Shown: positions 31,167 to 39,817 of the stretch, piece after piece
Layout: every line of letters starts with the position of its first letter
Position numbering within the stretch: the first letter of the stretch is position 1
Assembly: GCF_003634215.1 (NCBI RefSeq)
Contig: NZ_RBWX01000007.1
Location: forward strand, 484,001 to 548,000
Source: Sphingosinicella microcystinivorans
GTDB lineage: Bacteria; Pseudomonadota; Alphaproteobacteria; Sphingomonadales; Sphingomonadaceae
DNA: 64,000 nucleotides
Direction of reading: 5' to 3'
Notes under the pieces: generated by a model
The model's database searches: none
What the model saw: only the letters and a program-made list of their open reading frames with translations
What the model was told of the DNA's origin: nothing
Position numbers and translations under genes: made by a program

Positions 31167-32515
31167 TTCAGTGTTTTCAGGACCGACGCGACAAAGTCGG
31201 CGATCTCGAAGCGGCCGCCGGCGTGGTCCTCGCCGCGGCGCACGATCACGATGTTGCGGCTCGGTACGATCACGATGAACTGGCCGCGGTTGCCGAACGC
31301 GCCGAACGTATCCTTGGGGATGTCGTCCCGCGCGTTCAGCAGCCAGAAGGTCGCGCCGTAGCTGACGCCCGCTTCGCCCGGCTGCGGACCGGAAGGCGTG
31401 CTGACGTAACGAACCCAGCCTTCGGGCAGCAGGCGCTCCCCGTTCCACACGCCGTCGTTGAGGTACAGAAGACCAAGCCGCGCGAAATCGCGCGCCGTCG
31501 ACCAGACCTGTGAGGAGAGAATGAAATTGCCGCGCCAGTCGGTTTCCGCAAACGTGTGCGTCATACCGATTTTCCAGAACAGCTCGGTGAACGGGAAGGC
31601 GTTGTATTTGGCGTCGTCCCCGATCACTGCGCGCAGGCCATAGGCGGCGAGCAGCGTGTCGTTGTTGGCATAGCGGAAGCGCGTGCCGGGCTTCGCCTCA
31701 AGCGCCTGTCCCGGCACGTTCTCTCCAACGGTCGTGCCGCCGAAATAGATCGCATCGGTGCGGTTGCCCGCGAAATCGCTGTGGAGGCCCGAAGCCATGC
31801 GCAGCAGGTTGTCCGTGGTGATCGCGGCGCGCGGGTCGCCGGGCGTCTGCCATTCGGGAATAGGCGCGGGCTTGGCGGGGTCGATCAGACCTTTGTGTGC
31901 GGCAACACCGATCAGCGTGCCGGTCATGCTCTTGGCGGCGGACCACGTGCGCTGCGGCACATGTTGTCCGAAGCCTTCGGCGTATCGCTCGGCGACGATG
32001 TGGCCGCGCTGCACGATAACGACGCCGGTCGTGTTCGATGTCGCGAACGCCTCGTCGATCGCAGCGGCCAGCGCCTTTGCGTTGCCCTTCGGTTTCGCCT
32101 CGGCGCCGACGTCGCCATAGGGCCAATCGGGCGCGCGGATGAATTGCGGCGGGGACACGGAGAGTGTCGGCAGGTTCACCGCTGTCGCACCGATGGGTAG
32201 ACCGCTGCAGCCGAGCCATGGGCGCCACGCCGCGATGCGCGGCGGCATGGTGGGGTCGAAGCTCACGGAGACGGTTTTCGCCGTTTCGTCGATGCGCGCT
32301 TCGAGATCGGCGAGCAGCGGCGCGACATTCTCCTGCGTGCCGGCAAGCTCATGCCCGGCGATCGCCTCGGGCGTGCGCCCGGCATTGAACACGCCGCTGC
32401 AGGTGAACTGCGCCTTGTATCCGGCAGCGAGCGCGCGATTGTAGGGGTCGGCGTCCGCTGCAGCCGCCGCGCTGCTCAGCAGCATCAGCGCTGCGACAAG
32501 GCTATTTCCGTTCAC
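31163..32515 (-). CDS. Exported serine hydrolase, beta-lactamase family
   Basis: A 450-residue class C beta-lactamase-like hydrolase (peptidase S12 / esterase EstB group). The signal peptide is LVAALMLLSSAAAAADA, so it is periplasmic. The nucleophile motif is SAAK at 192-195, and RYANND carries the YxN motif. A ~150-residue N-terminal extension precedes the catalytic domain. It could be an esterase, D-aminopeptidase or amidase; beta-lactam hydrolysis is not implied. The GTG at 32515 was chosen: it follows GGGAGGA and overlaps the rarA end by 14 nt, and it puts the signal peptide at the N-terminus. Confidence 0.88.
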   Translation of the reverse strand: MNGNSLVAALMLLSSAAAAADADPYNRALAAGYKAQFTCSGVFNAGRTPEAIAGHELAGTQENVAPLLADLEARIDETAKTVSVSFDPTMPPRIAAWRPWLGCSGLPIGATAVNLPTLSVSPPQFIRAPDWPYGDVGAEAKPKGNAKALAAAIDEAFATSNTTGVVIVQRGHIVAERYAEGFGQHVPQRTWSAAKSMTGTLIGVAAHKGLIDPAKPAPIPEWQTPGDPRAAITTDNLLRMASGLHSDFAGNRTDAIYFGGTTVGENVPGQALEAKPGTRFRYANNDTLLAAYGLRAVIGDDAKYNAFPFTELFWKIGMTHTFAETDWRGNFILSSQVWSTARDFARLGLLYLNDGVWNGERLLPEGWVRYVSTPSGPQPGEAGVSYGATFWLLNARDDIPKDTFGAFGNRGQFIVIVPSRNIVIVRRGEDHAGGRFEIADFVASVLKTLK

Positions 32516-33812
32516 GGCGTTCCTCCCACCAGGCCAGCCGCTCGCTGACGCGCTTTTCGAAGCCCCGTTCGGTGGGGCGGTAATAGGTTTCAGGCCGCAT
32601 CTCTTCTGGCCAGTAATTGTCGCCCGAAAAGCCGCCTTCGGCGTCGTGATCGTAGGCATAGTCCTTGCCGTAGCCGATGTCTTTCATCAGCTTGGTCGGC
32701 GCGTTCAGGATGTTTGCGGGCGGCATCAGCGATCCCGTTTGGCGTGCGCTGCGCCATGCCGCTTTCTGCGCCACATAGGCGGCGTTCGATTTGGGCGCGG
32801 TCGCGCAGTAGAGGCAGGCCTGCACGATCGCGAGTTCGCCTTCGGGGGAGCCGAGGAAGTCGTAGGCATCCTTCGCTGCCATGCACTGAATGAGCGCCTG
32901 CGGATCCGCGAGGCCGATATCCTCGCTTGCGAAGCGCGTGATCCGGCGCAGCACGTAAAGCGGTTCCTCGCCCGCCGTCAGCATCCGCGCGAGATAATAG
33001 AGCGCGGCCTGCGGATCGGACCCGCGCATCGATTTGTGAAGCGCCGAGATGAGGTTGTAGTGGCCTTCGCGGTCCTTGTCGTACACGGCGACGCGGCGGT
33101 GGAGAAGGTCGCGGAGCCCTGCGGGATCGAGCGGTGCGTCGAGGTGCACCGACATCAGCGTTTCGATCTGGTTGAGCAGGAAGCGGCCGTCGCCGTCCGT
33201 GGAATGGAGGAGGGCTTCGCGCGCCTCGGGCGTCAGGGGCAGGGGGCGTCCGAAATCCGCTTCCGAGCGTTTCAGAAGCTCCTCGAGCGCCGCTTCGTTC
33301 AGCCGGTGGACGAGCAGCACCTGGCAGCGCGAAAGGAGCGCGGCGTTGAGTTCGAAGCTGGGGTTCTCGGTGGTGGCGCCGACCAGCGTCACCGTGCCGT
33401 CCTCCACGAACGGCAGGAAGCCGTCCTGCTGCGCGCGGTTGAAACGGTGGATCTCGTCCACGAACAGCAGCGTCTTCTGCCCCAGCTTCGCGTACTCGCG
33501 CGCCTCGGCAAACGCCTTCTTCAGATCGGCGACGCCCGAGAACACGGCGGAGATCTGCACGAAGCGCAGGCCCACGGCATCGGCGAGCAGGCGTGCGATC
33601 GTGGTCTTGCCGGTGCCCGGCGGCCCCCAGAAGATGATGCTCGAAAGCTTCCCCGCCGCAACCATCCGGCCGATCGCGCCCTCGGGCCCGGTCAGGTGTT
33701 CCTGCCCGACGACATCGGCAAGCGTGCGCGGCCGCAGCCGCTCTGCTAGCGGCGCGTCCGCAGCGGGCGCCGCATCGGTTTTCGGAGAATCCTTGGCGAA
33801 GAGATCAGGCAT
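32502..33812 (-). CDS. rarA: Replication-associated recombination protein A (AAA+)
   Basis: RarA/MgsA, a 436-residue clamp-loader-like AAA+ ATPase acting at stalled replication forks. The Walker A motif is GPPGTGKTTIA near residue 65, Walker B LLFVDEIHRF near 118, and sensor 1 region LVGATTENPSF follows. The C-terminal tetramerisation part ends NYWPEEM, KRVSERLAWW. It opens the minus-strand group rarA, serine hydrolase, MmcQ-like protein and the RNase H-like protein, which all overlap. The neighbouring genes do not suggest a shared pathway. Confidence 0.96.
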   Translation of the reverse strand: MPDLFAKDSPKTDAAPAADAPLAERLRPRTLADVVGQEHLTGPEGAIGRMVAAGKLSSIIFWGPPGTGKTTIARLLADAVGLRFVQISAVFSGVADLKKAFAEAREYAKLGQKTLLFVDEIHRFNRAQQDGFLPFVEDGTVTLVGATTENPSFELNAALLSRCQVLLVHRLNEAALEELLKRSEADFGRPLPLTPEAREALLHSTDGDGRFLLNQIETLMSVHLDAPLDPAGLRDLLHRRVAVYDKDREGHYNLISALHKSMRGSDPQAALYYLARMLTAGEEPLYVLRRITRFASEDIGLADPQALIQCMAAKDAYDFLGSPEGELAIVQACLYCATAPKSNAAYVAQKAAWRSARQTGSLMPPANILNAPTKLMKDIGYGKDYAYDHDAEGGFSGDNYWPEEMRPETYYRPTERGFEKRVSERLAWWEERRERK

Positions 33813-33869
33813 GAGGCGCGGACTTTAGTCGTCTCGGGCGCAGCGCAAAAGCGTCTTGCTTTCGATATT

Positions 33870-33885
33870 CTAAGATATATCTTAG
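33870..33885. promoter_or_regulatory. Perfect 16-bp palindrome, probable PadR operator
   Basis: CTAAGATATATCTTAG is a perfect inverted repeat centred 42 nt before the PadR start codon. It lies between a TTGCTT (-35-like, 33856) and the ribosome-binding site and covers the likely -10 region. A dimeric winged-helix repressor bound here would shut off its own gene. The sequence is A+T-rich within a G+C-rich genome. Confidence 0.65.
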
Positions 33886-33918
33886 AGTCAATTTAGTGAG
33901 TCGAAAGGTATCAAAGAT

Positions 33919-34500
33919 ATGATGGGACATAGACACGGCCACCATCCGCGGTGGCGCGGTCGTCGCGGTTGGGGCGGCTTCGCCGAGGCCCTCGCCGGAC
34001 TCGGCGCCGCAATGGAAGACGACGAGCGCGGACGCGGCCACCGCCGCCGCCGCCTCGGTGCGGGAGAGCTGCAACTTCTGCTGCTGTCGCTGATCGAGGA
34101 ATCGCCGCTGCACGGCTATGCAATGATCGAGGCGATCGAGGCCCGCACCGGCGGCGCCTATGCGCCGAGCCCCGGTGTCGTCTATCCGACGCTCACCCTG
34201 CTCGCCGACATGGAACTCGCCGAGGAGCGCGCCGATGGCAGCCGGAAACTCTACGCGGCAACGGCAAAGGGCAAGGCGCACCTCGACGAGCGCCGCGAAG
34301 ACCTGAACGCCCTCCTCGAACGGCTGGATGCTGCAGGCGAGGCCAATACCCGCGCCGACGCTGCACCGGTCTGGCGCGCGATGATGAACCTCGGCTCCGT
34401 GCTCAAGGGCCGCATGTGGGACAGAGGCGCCGACCGCGAGGCGATGCTGGAGGCCGCGCGCATCATCGACGAAGCCGCGCACAAGATCGAAAGGCTCTGA
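33919..34500 (+). CDS. PadR-family transcriptional regulator
   Basis: A 193-residue PadR regulator. The winged-helix domain spans about residues 45-120 (LLLLSLIEESPLHGYAMIEAIEARTGGAYAPS, then VVYPTLTLLADMEL), and a helical C-terminal part (about 125-190) should form the dimer interface. The N-terminus is unusual, with MMGHRHGHHPRWRGRRGWGG giving a His- and Arg-rich head that could bind a metal or DNA backbone. A perfect palindrome upstream suggests autoregulation. The DUF2218 gene follows after 2 nt, a pairing seen near siderophore or efflux genes; here no transporter follows. Confidence 0.9.
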   Translation: MMGHRHGHHPRWRGRRGWGGFAEALAGLGAAMEDDERGRGHRRRRLGAGELQLLLLSLIEESPLHGYAMIEAIEARTGGAYAPSPGVVYPTLTLLADMELAEERADGSRKLYAATAKGKAHLDERREDLNALLERLDAAGEANTRADAAPVWRAMMNLGSVLKGRMWDRGADREAMLEAARIIDEAAHKIERL

Positions 34501-34502
34501 AC

Positions 34503-34790
34503 ATGGCGACCGCAACCGCCGCCGTGCCGACAGCAAACGGCAGCCGCTACATGCAGCAGCTCTGCAAGCATTGGAGCCACAAATTCGAGGTGACGTTCGA
34601 TGCCGCGCAGGGCCGGGTCACGTTCCCCGAAGCGACGGTCATCATGACTGCCGAGCCGGAGGCGCTCGCCGTGGTTCTCGATGCGGACGATGCGGGCGTT
34701 CTCGAGCGGATGAAGGACGTGGTGGCGAGCCACCTCGACCGTTTCGCCTTCCGCGAGGCGCCGCTTACGTTTCGGTGGCTTGCCGCCTAA
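34503..34790 (+). CDS. DUF2218 domain protein
   Basis: A 95-residue protein of the DUF2218 family, recognised from RYMQQLCKHWSHKFEVTFD at the start and LDRFAFREAPLTFRW at the end. The family is widespread in proteobacteria beside PadR regulators and siderophore-interacting proteins, but its biochemical function is not known. It begins 2 nt after the PadR stop, so the two are cotranscribed and both should answer to the palindrome upstream. The stop overlaps the convergent transporter gene by 4 nt. Confidence 0.85.
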   Translation: MATATAAVPTANGSRYMQQLCKHWSHKFEVTFDAAQGRVTFPEATVIMTAEPEALAVVLDADDAGVLERMKDVVASHLDRFAFREAPLTFRWLAA

Positions 34791-36034
34791 ATCGCGTCGC
34801 GCGCGCTGGTGGTCCTGTCGAGATCACCCTCCCAGTGCGCGACCGTGGTGGTGACGGCAAGGTTCGCGCAAACGTTCGGCACCGTGCGCGTCATGTCGAG
34901 CAGGCGATCGAACGGCAGGATGAAGCCGACGATCAAGGCCGCCTGCTCCATTGTAACGCCGACGGAATTGAGGACAGCGGCGAGCATGAACAGCGAGGCC
35001 GATGGGATCGGCGCAGTGCCGAACGCGGCGAGCGCGCCGGTAAGGAAGATGACGAGGAGCATCCCCACGTCCGGAACGATGCCGAGCGCCTGCAGGCTGA
35101 ACACGCTGAGCAAGCCGACATACATCGCCGTCCCGTCCTTGCCGATGCTGGCGCCGATCGGCAGGACGGTGGAGGCGATGGCAGGCTGCACGCCCAGATT
35201 GTCTCGTGCGACGCGCAGCGCCACGGGCAGCGTTGCTGAAGATGACGAGGTGGAAAAGGCGACCGCGAGTGCGTCCGCGATGCCCCGGAAGAAAACCTTG
35301 AGCGGCATCCCCACGATGCCGCGGATCAGCGTGCTGTGCACGAAAGCCATCTGGACCAGTGAACCGAGCACCACGCAAAGTGCGAGCAGTCCGATGTTGG
35401 TGAAAACAGCGAGGCCGTTTGCTGCGATGGCACCTGCGGTAAGCGCGAACACGCCGAACGGCGTCGCTTCCATGATGACGCGGATCATCTGGAACAGCAC
35501 GTTCGCCGTTGATTGCAGCAGACCCGCCAGAGGTTTCCCGGCCTCCCCCGCGAGGATCGTGCCGATCCCGAGGAGCAGCGAGAAGAAGATGATCGCAAGC
35601 ATGTCGCCCGCGATCAGCGCCTCGAAAACATTGGTAGGAACGATACCAACAAGCTGGTCATAGGTGGATTTCGGTACGCCGAGCGGTCTCGGTTCGGCGG
35701 CCCCGAGGTTGGCGCCAATTCCCGGCTCCACGATGAGCCCGGTAATCATGCCTATCGAAACCGCGATAGCGGTCGTGACCGCGAACAGTCCGATGGTGCG
35801 CACCCCCACAGAGCCGAGACGCTTGGGGTCACCGAGCGAGGATACGCCCGAGGCAATCGTGACGAACACGATCGGGACGACGAGCATCCGAATGAGACGG
35901 ATGAACAGATCACCGAGGATGGCGACCGTGTCGGTTGCGGCGGGCCAGAGCAGGCCGAAGGCGACGCCAAGCGCGAGGCCGCCGAGAACCCGCTTCCACA
36001 GCGCGATTTGGAACCATCCGCGAATGAGTGTCAC
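34787..36034 (-). CDS. Dicarboxylate/amino-acid:cation symporter (DAACS)
   Basis: A 415-residue sodium- or proton-coupled symporter of the GltP/DctA family in the inner membrane. The serine-rich hairpin motif STSSSSATLP is at 261-270 and the substrate-binding helix DRLLDMTRTVPNV is near 376-388. The position that is Arg in many aspartate/glutamate carriers cannot be assigned by eye. It starts with GTG overlapping the deacylase stop by 4 nt, so it belongs to the D-glutamate operon, where uptake of glutamate or D-glutamate is a reasonable role. Confidence 0.92.
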   Translation of the reverse strand: MTLIRGWFQIALWKRVLGGLALGVAFGLLWPAATDTVAILGDLFIRLIRMLVVPIVFVTIASGVSSLGDPKRLGSVGVRTIGLFAVTTAIAVSIGMITGLIVEPGIGANLGAAEPRPLGVPKSTYDQLVGIVPTNVFEALIAGDMLAIIFFSLLLGIGTILAGEAGKPLAGLLQSTANVLFQMIRVIMEATPFGVFALTAGAIAANGLAVFTNIGLLALCVVLGSLVQMAFVHSTLIRGIVGMPLKVFFRGIADALAVAFSTSSSSATLPVALRVARDNLGVQPAIASTVLPIGASIGKDGTAMYVGLLSVFSLQALGIVPDVGMLLVIFLTGALAAFGTAPIPSASLFMLAAVLNSVGVTMEQAALIVGFILPFDRLLDMTRTVPNVCANLAVTTTVAHWEGDLDRTTSARDAI

Positions 36035-37620
36035 AGGCAGGTTCCGGCTTTCGGCGTGCGCGCCAGCGCTCGGCCTGCGGCGATGCCGGTGGGCGCGCCG
36101 TCTTCCACTGCGACCCTGCCGTTCACGATTACGGTGCGTATGCCTTTGGCGAACAGCGTCGGCTGCGCATAATCGGCGCGCGGCGCAAAGGTGACTGGAT
36201 CAAAGGCGATCACGTCCGCGAATCCACCGGGCTTCAGCGTCCCGCGTCCCTCCAGCGAAAAGGCGCTCGAGGGAAGGGCGGTGCTGCGTTCAATGAAATC
36301 CCGAAGCGAGATGACTTTGTCCGCCTTCACGTACTTTGCGTATTTGCGTGCATACGTACCGTAAAGGCGCGGATGGCCTATCGAGCCGTCCGAACTCGTC
36401 ATCACCCACGGCTGTTTCATGAAAGCGGCAATATCCGCTTCGCTCTGGTTGAACGAGGCGACGCCCACCTGTGCGCGGCGCAGGATGGCGATGGCGGCGT
36501 CGATGGGTTCGGCGCCGCTTTCCTTCGCGATCGCTTCGAGCGTCTTGCCGACGAGATCGTCCGGTCCGGAGGTGATGAGCAGCGAAGCGGCGCCGCCCCG
36601 CCGGCGCAGGTTCTCGCGCATTTCGGGGCGAATGCGCGCAAGCGTTTCCGGCTCGTCAAAGCGCTTCAGCATCGCGGCGCGTCCACCGTCTTCCGCCCAG
36701 CGCGGCAGCAGGGAGGCCGAGAGGCCAGTGCCGGACGCCGACCATGGATACTGATCCGCATGAACGATCTGACCGGCGGCGCGAGCAGCCTCGATTTTCG
36801 CGATGATCGCAGGCGCCTGCCCATGCACATCGACACCGAGCGCCTTGATATGCCCAATATGGGCCGGCATTCCCGCCTCGCGGCCCACGGTGATGGCTTC
36901 GTCGATCGCGACGGAGAGCCCGATCGTGTAGCTCGATTCATCTCGGATGTGGCTGTCGTAAATGCCGCCGCGAATGGCCGCTTCCTTTGCGAGCGCTATG
37001 ACTTCATCCTGCTTTGCAAAGCTCTGCGGCGCGTAGAAAAGGCCGGTGGAAAAGCCGAGCGCACCGCTGCACATCGCGGAAGCGACAAGCTGCTTCATTT
37101 CGGAGAGTTCTGCTGCCGTCGGTGCCCGGTCATCCTGCCCGATCACTTTGCTCCGAACGGCGCCAAACCCAACATAGGTTGCGTAGTTGATCCCTACCGG
37201 ACGGGTTGCGGCGGCGCCAAGCAACCTTCCGGTATCCGGGTCACCATAGCCGTCGTTGCCGATGAACGCCGTGGTCACACCTTGCATCATGAACGGCAGA
37301 ACGAGCCGCTCCGTCGCGTCGTCGCCGCCGAGCATGCCGTTCACGTGCGTGTGCGTGTCGATGAAACCCGGGGCGATGATCAGGCCCTTCGCGTCGATCA
37401 CGCGCCCAGCGTCACCGGGCGCCTTTTTACCCACGTAGGAAATTCGGTCGCCGCTAATTGCGACATCGCCGACGAACGGTGCATCCGTACCAGTGTAGAT
37501 GGTACCACCCTTCAGCACGAGATCGGCTTCGGCCGCCGAAGCGGCGAGGAAGGGCGTCGTCGTGAGCGCAGCGGTGGCGACAGCCGCGCGCACCTTGTTC
37601 TTCAGCCCTCGAATATCCAT
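36031..37620 (-). CDS. Exported N-acyl-D-amino-acid deacylase
   Basis: A 529-residue amidohydrolase of the D-aminoacylase family, releasing D-amino acids from N-acyl-D-amino acids. A signal peptide (about 9-31, ending ASAAEA) puts it in the periplasm. Zinc ligands: His90 and His92 (DTHTH), with the family motif SGALGFSTGL carrying the preceding Cys, DSHIRDES and GHIKALG for other His ligands, and TSSDGSIGHP with catalytic Asp. The open frame runs well upstream, but the ATG at 37620 starts the signal peptide. It overlaps the transporter gene by 4 nt and lies 110 nt after dgcA. Confidence 0.9.
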   Translation of the reverse strand: MDIRGLKNKVRAAVATAALTTTPFLAASAAEADLVLKGGTIYTGTDAPFVGDVAISGDRISYVGKKAPGDAGRVIDAKGLIIAPGFIDTHTHVNGMLGGDDATERLVLPFMMQGVTTAFIGNDGYGDPDTGRLLGAAATRPVGINYATYVGFGAVRSKVIGQDDRAPTAAELSEMKQLVASAMCSGALGFSTGLFYAPQSFAKQDEVIALAKEAAIRGGIYDSHIRDESSYTIGLSVAIDEAITVGREAGMPAHIGHIKALGVDVHGQAPAIIAKIEAARAAGQIVHADQYPWSASGTGLSASLLPRWAEDGGRAAMLKRFDEPETLARIRPEMRENLRRRGGAASLLITSGPDDLVGKTLEAIAKESGAEPIDAAIAILRRAQVGVASFNQSEADIAAFMKQPWVMTSSDGSIGHPRLYGTYARKYAKYVKADKVISLRDFIERSTALPSSAFSLEGRGTLKPGGFADVIAFDPVTFAPRADYAQPTLFAKGIRTVIVNGRVAVEDGAPTGIAAGRALARTPKAGTCL

Positions 37621-37730
37621 CGCACCCCCCTCGCTTGCGCTGCTTATCCGCCAGTCTGACTGTGGAGATGCACCACGGGAAAGAAAAGCGGACATGAATT
37701 CATATACGTTTGCATGCTCATAACTGGCGG

Positions 37731-38717
37731 CTATGCACCACCCCACAACGCGGAAGAGGGCGGTGCGAGAATTCCGTTCGTGCAGATGGTTCCGCCCGTA
37801 CGGTCGTTCGCGAGCCAGACAGGACCATCGAGATCGGTGAACGCAGCGTCCGCCGCGATGATAAGCGCGGGCGCGATGCTGAGCGACGAGCAGATCATGC
37901 ACCCCGTCATCAGGCCCATGCCCTTTGTGCGTGCGGCATCCGCGAGTTCCAGCGCCGCCGTGAGCCCGCCGGTCTTGTCCAGCTTGATGTTGATGACCTG
38001 ATATTTCTGCATGAGGGCATCGAGATCGCCGGCGACATGAGCGGATTCGTCGGCCGCGATCGGCACTGCTGAGCGAAAGCCTTCGAGCGCGGCATCCTCG
38101 GCGGCGGGAAGCGGTTGTTCCAGCAGATCGACGTTGAGGTCGATGAGCAGTGACTGCAGGTCCCGTACCTCGGCGATCGTCCAGCTCTCGTTCGGATCGA
38201 CGATGAGCTTCGGCCTCGGCGCGGCGGTGCGCACCGCCCTGATCTGCGCGGCGGGGTCGCTGCGATCGACCTTCACCTTGATGAGCGGCACGTCCGCAAG
38301 CTTCAGCGCGGCGGCGCCCATGGCTTCGGGCGTGTCGAGACTGACCGTGAGCGCGGTCGGCGTCGGGCCAACCGGTGCTCTGCCGATGAGCGCGGTGACG
38401 CTTTTTCCGGCAATCCGGGCTTCGAGATCCCAGAGCGCACAATCGACGGCGTTGCGGGCCGCGGACGGCGCCATCAGCGCGTTGATTTCCGTACGTTCCG
38501 CACCGGCCTCGATCGCGCTGCGAGCGCTTTCGATTGCGGCGAGCGCGCTTTCGATCGTCTCGCCGTAGCGTGGATAAGGCACGCCCTCGCCGCGCCCGAC
38601 ATGACCTTCTGCGGCGATTTCGACGGTGACGACATCAGCGGCGGTCTTCACCCCGCGCGAGATGCGGAACGGTGCGATCAGCGGGAAATTTTCGCTGCGG
38701 GCGATCAGGCTTCGCAT
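37731..38717 (-). CDS. dgcA: N-acetyl-D-glutamate racemase / dipeptide epimerase
   Basis: A 328-residue enolase-superfamily enzyme of the dipeptide epimerase group. The active site shows KVK (LIKVKVD), metal ligands in DPNESW, EQPLP and ADESAH, and the second lysine in KLDKTGG. Members are annotated as L-Ala-D/L-Glu epimerase; the DgcA branch, which sits beside DgcN as here, interconverts N-acetyl-D- and N-acetyl-L-glutamate. Context therefore favours DgcA, but the substrate is not proven. The ATG at 38717 lies inside dgcN, overlapping by 13 nt. Cytoplasmic, no signal peptide. Confidence 0.85.
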   Translation of the reverse strand: MRSLIARSENFPLIAPFRISRGVKTAADVVTVEIAAEGHVGRGEGVPYPRYGETIESALAAIESARSAIEAGAERTEINALMAPSAARNAVDCALWDLEARIAGKSVTALIGRAPVGPTPTALTVSLDTPEAMGAAALKLADVPLIKVKVDRSDPAAQIRAVRTAAPRPKLIVDPNESWTIAEVRDLQSLLIDLNVDLLEQPLPAAEDAALEGFRSAVPIAADESAHVAGDLDALMQKYQVINIKLDKTGGLTAALELADAARTKGMGLMTGCMICSSLSIAPALIIAADAAFTDLDGPVWLANDRTGGTICTNGILAPPSSALWGGA

Positions 38718-39712
38718 GTGAGTATCCGCTCGATGATGGGTTCCACGCCCATGGTCACCGGATCCACGCAAGGCAAGCCGAAAGCGTCCGACGTTTCGGC
38801 GCAGAGTTGCGCTGCCGCCTCGGGCATCATTTTCGAGGTGTTGAGCGCGATGCCGACGGCTTTCACATCGGGGTTGGTGAGGCGCGCGGTGCGAAGGTTC
38901 GCTTCCAGGCAGTCGGCGAGGCGCGGCAGCTGATAGTGCGGCAGGCCGCGCATGTGCGGTCGGTTCGGCTCGTGGCACAGCACCAGTGCGTCGGGCTGCG
39001 CACCGTGGAGGAGCCCGGTGGAAACGCCGGCGAACGAGGGGTGGAACAGCGATCCCTGGCCCTCGATCAGATCCCAGCCGCCATCGTTGCGCGCGGGCGA
39101 GATGTACTCGATCGCACCCGAGATGAAGTCCGCCACCACGGCATCGAGCGGAACGCCGGCACCCGCGATGAGGATGCCGGTCTGGCCGGTCGCGCGGAAA
39201 TCGGCCGGAATGCCGCGCGCCTGGAGGGCGCGGGCCAGGTGGAGCGTCGTGTACATCTTGCCGACCGAACAGTCCGTGCCGACGGTGAGCAGTCGCTTCC
39301 CTGCGCGGCGCTCGCCGTTGCCAACGGGAAGGTCGTGCGCGGGGTCGCGCACGTCGAACAGTGAGACGCCCTTCGCCTGCGCAGCGGCGACGAGGCGTGG
39401 TTCATCGCGCAGGCGCTGGTGGAGGCCGGAGGCGATGTTGAGACCTGCCTCGATCGCTGCCAGCGCATCCTGCACCAAGTCCTCGCCCAGCTTGCCGCCC
39501 GCGTTCGCGATGCCGAGCACGAGCGTCTTCGCGCCTGCCGCGACGGCCTGTTCGATGGTCAGGCGGGGGAGGCCGAGCGTGAGGCCGCAACCATCGTGGC
39601 GAAACTCGCCAACGCAGTCTTCCCGTCGGAAAACGGCGAGCCCGCGCGATGTCTTGATCCCGATCTCGTCGTTTGAATGGCCGAGATAGAGGAAATAGGG
39701 ACTGGGGATCAT
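38705..39712 (-). CDS. dgcN: D-glutamate N-acetyltransferase, DUF1611 family
   Basis: A 335-residue DUF1611 protein. It has an N-terminal domain (to about 140) and a P-loop-like C-terminal domain opening with GTDCSVGKM at 145-153. Proteins of this family paired with a DgcA epimerase have been described as DgcN, which acetylates D-glutamate so that DgcA can invert it. The ATG at 39712 was chosen (AAGG before it) over an upstream TTG. It is separated from the LysR gene by 97 nt that contain an inverted repeat. Confidence 0.85.
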   Translation of the reverse strand: MIPSPYFLYLGHSNDEIGIKTSRGLAVFRREDCVGEFRHDGCGLTLGLPRLTIEQAVAAGAKTLVLGIANAGGKLGEDLVQDALAAIEAGLNIASGLHQRLRDEPRLVAAAQAKGVSLFDVRDPAHDLPVGNGERRAGKRLLTVGTDCSVGKMYTTLHLARALQARGIPADFRATGQTGILIAGAGVPLDAVVADFISGAIEYISPARNDGGWDLIEGQGSLFHPSFAGVSTGLLHGAQPDALVLCHEPNRPHMRGLPHYQLPRLADCLEANLRTARLTNPDVKAVGIALNTSKMMPEAAAQLCAETSDAFGLPCVDPVTMGVEPIIERILTCEA

Positions 39713-39794
39713 CGCGCACCTTCTATCATGCAATCTGTAGCCTGGATGCGATAGCCGCGCGGCGCGCGCCCGGCTTCATATCAAGCGCCGTCAC

Positions 39795-39817
39795 CCCTAT
39801 AACGCGGGTCTATAGGG
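39795..39817. promoter_or_regulatory. Inverted repeat before dgcN, possible LysR box
   Basis: CCCTATA (39795-39801) and TATAGGG (39811-39817) form a 7-bp inverted repeat with 9-nt spacing, 83-105 bp before the dgcN start. It overlaps the stop codon of the LysR gene. Neither side is followed by a T-run, so it is not a terminator. The position and symmetry fit an upstream activator site for the LysR protein. Confidence 0.4.

Noticed and set aside
37621-38442. Extension of the deacylase frame to an 803-residue protein
   Set aside because: The upstream part lies over dgcA in another frame and has no domain; the signal peptide begins at 37620.
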